Below, piece after piece: positions 5,863 to 6,253 of a stretch of 6,253 bases of DNA. The notes beneath the pieces are model-generated. The model did not search any database. It was not told the DNA's origin and saw only the letters and a program-made list of their open reading frames with translations. Source of the DNA: JBNJEM01 sp051745935 (GTDB lineage Bacteria > Planctomycetota > Planctomycetia > Pirellulales > Pirellulaceae); NCBI GenBank assembly GCA_051745935.1, contig JBNJEM010000481.1, positions 1-6,253 of the forward strand. Direction: 5' to 3'. Within the stretch, counting starts at the first letter, position 1. Each line of letters starts with the position of its first letter. A program made the position numbers and the translations under genes.

Positions 5863-6101
5863 GCTTGGGTAATCTGTTTAAGGTCCCGGTGTCGTCGTTG
5901 CCTCGCTTTGCACTGGTGTTCCCTGTGGTGAGCTTGCCGTGCAAGCGAATCACGCCATTGGCGCGAGTCCTGGTCTCGGCTTGGTGAAGAAGCGGAGCAG
6001 GGTACCTGTTCGTGGAGGCTGTATCGGCTTGGGTGGGTTTGGGGGTTTGGCAACTTCGCTTCAATCACGTTGCCAATGCCCGAGGCACGCCGGTGTGGTG
6101 A
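5863..6101. other. Stretch without a recognised gene
   Basis: Open frames exist on both strands here, including - strand frames that continue into the terminator, but they show no recognisable family and no ribosome binding site. The only structures noted are CGCC-ATT-GGCG (5953-5963) and copy 2 of the imperfect repeat (6009-6045). It may be decayed DNA between the ligase unit and the transposase remnant. Confidence 0.5.
6009..6045 (+). repeat. Copy 2 of a short imperfect dispersed repeat
   Basis: TTCGTGGAGGCTG (6009-6021) and TTGGGTGGGTTTGGGGG (6029-6045) mirror the two blocks at 2765-2821, with a shorter spacer. This copy lies beside the transposase remnant in DNA without a gene. The G-runs also make a weak quadruplex-like string. 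Confidence 0.3.
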
Positions 6102-6253
6102 TCAGCATTCGCGTTGTTTCTGTTCACGGTGGTGGTAATAGCTCGATCGGGCGACGCCCAACGTCTGGCAGGCAAGCGCCACGTTGACAGGCTCTCTCAG
6201 TCGGTCGATCACCGCGAATGTCGCGTCTCGTCCTCGACGAAGAGAGCCGTCGC
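6102..6253 (-). pseudogene. IS3-family transposase OrfB, N-terminal fragment (continues past right edge)
   Basis: Read on the - strand from the window edge, one frame gives TFAVIDRLREPVNVALA (about 6219-6169) and then CQTLGVARSSYYHHRE. This is the helix-turn-helix-like start of IS3-group OrfB proteins, where VxxxCxxLGVSRSxYY is typical. The frame ends at a TGA (6102-6104), about 35 residues after the start of the similarity, whereas a full OrfB runs to roughly 270-300 residues with a DDE catalytic domain. No DDE-domain sequence is recognisable in the three - strand frames to the left. The fragment is therefore a truncated or frameshifted remnant. OrfA, if present, would lie beyond the right edge. 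The family call rests on the short motif only. Confidence 0.6.

Noticed and set aside
1..6253. CRISPR array, tRNA or rRNA genes, toxin-antitoxin pair
   Set aside because: No regularly spaced direct repeats, no tRNA cloverleaf or rRNA-like sequence, and no small overlapping gene pair with suitable motifs were seen on either strand.

Overview
The window looks like chromosomal DNA from a moderately GC-rich gammaproteobacterium. This is inferred from codon choice, a REP-like palindrome of the type seen in Pseudomonas, Xanthomonas and relatives, and a BCCT-type osmolyte carrier that would suit a saline habitat. The genus cannot be named from the sequence.

Left part (1-2738): the 3' part of a PAS-GGDEF diguanylate cyclase gene (+ strand) converges on a complete BCCT-family transporter gene (- strand). 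A single symmetrical hairpin between them (about 952-987) can end transcription from both sides. Two of the four residues that box the trimethylammonium group in BetP appear to be replaced in the transporter, so its substrate is open.

Middle (2739-3456): about 720 bases with no convincing gene. The part next to the transporter holds a REP-like element followed by three more inverted repeats. The part next to the downstream gene is markedly AT-richer and ends in an extended -10 promoter candidate.

Right part (3457-5792): two co-directional genes separated by 62 bases. The first is a putative zinc metallopeptidase of the COG4307 type (zinc ribbon plus HExxH zincin-like domain) whose first zinc knuckle has lost all its cysteines. 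The second is a stand-alone ATP-grasp carboxylate-amine ligase of unknown substrate. A strong intrinsic terminator at 5832-5862 closes the unit. A ligase paired with a predicted peptidase suggests synthesis and trimming or turnover of an amide- or peptide-bonded product. This is inference, and the pair is the best candidate here for an undescribed system.

Right end (5863-6253): no intact gene. A - strand reading frame running in from the right edge matches the N-terminal part of an IS3-family transposase OrfB and then breaks at a stop, so it is probably an insertion-sequence remnant bordering the two-gene unit.
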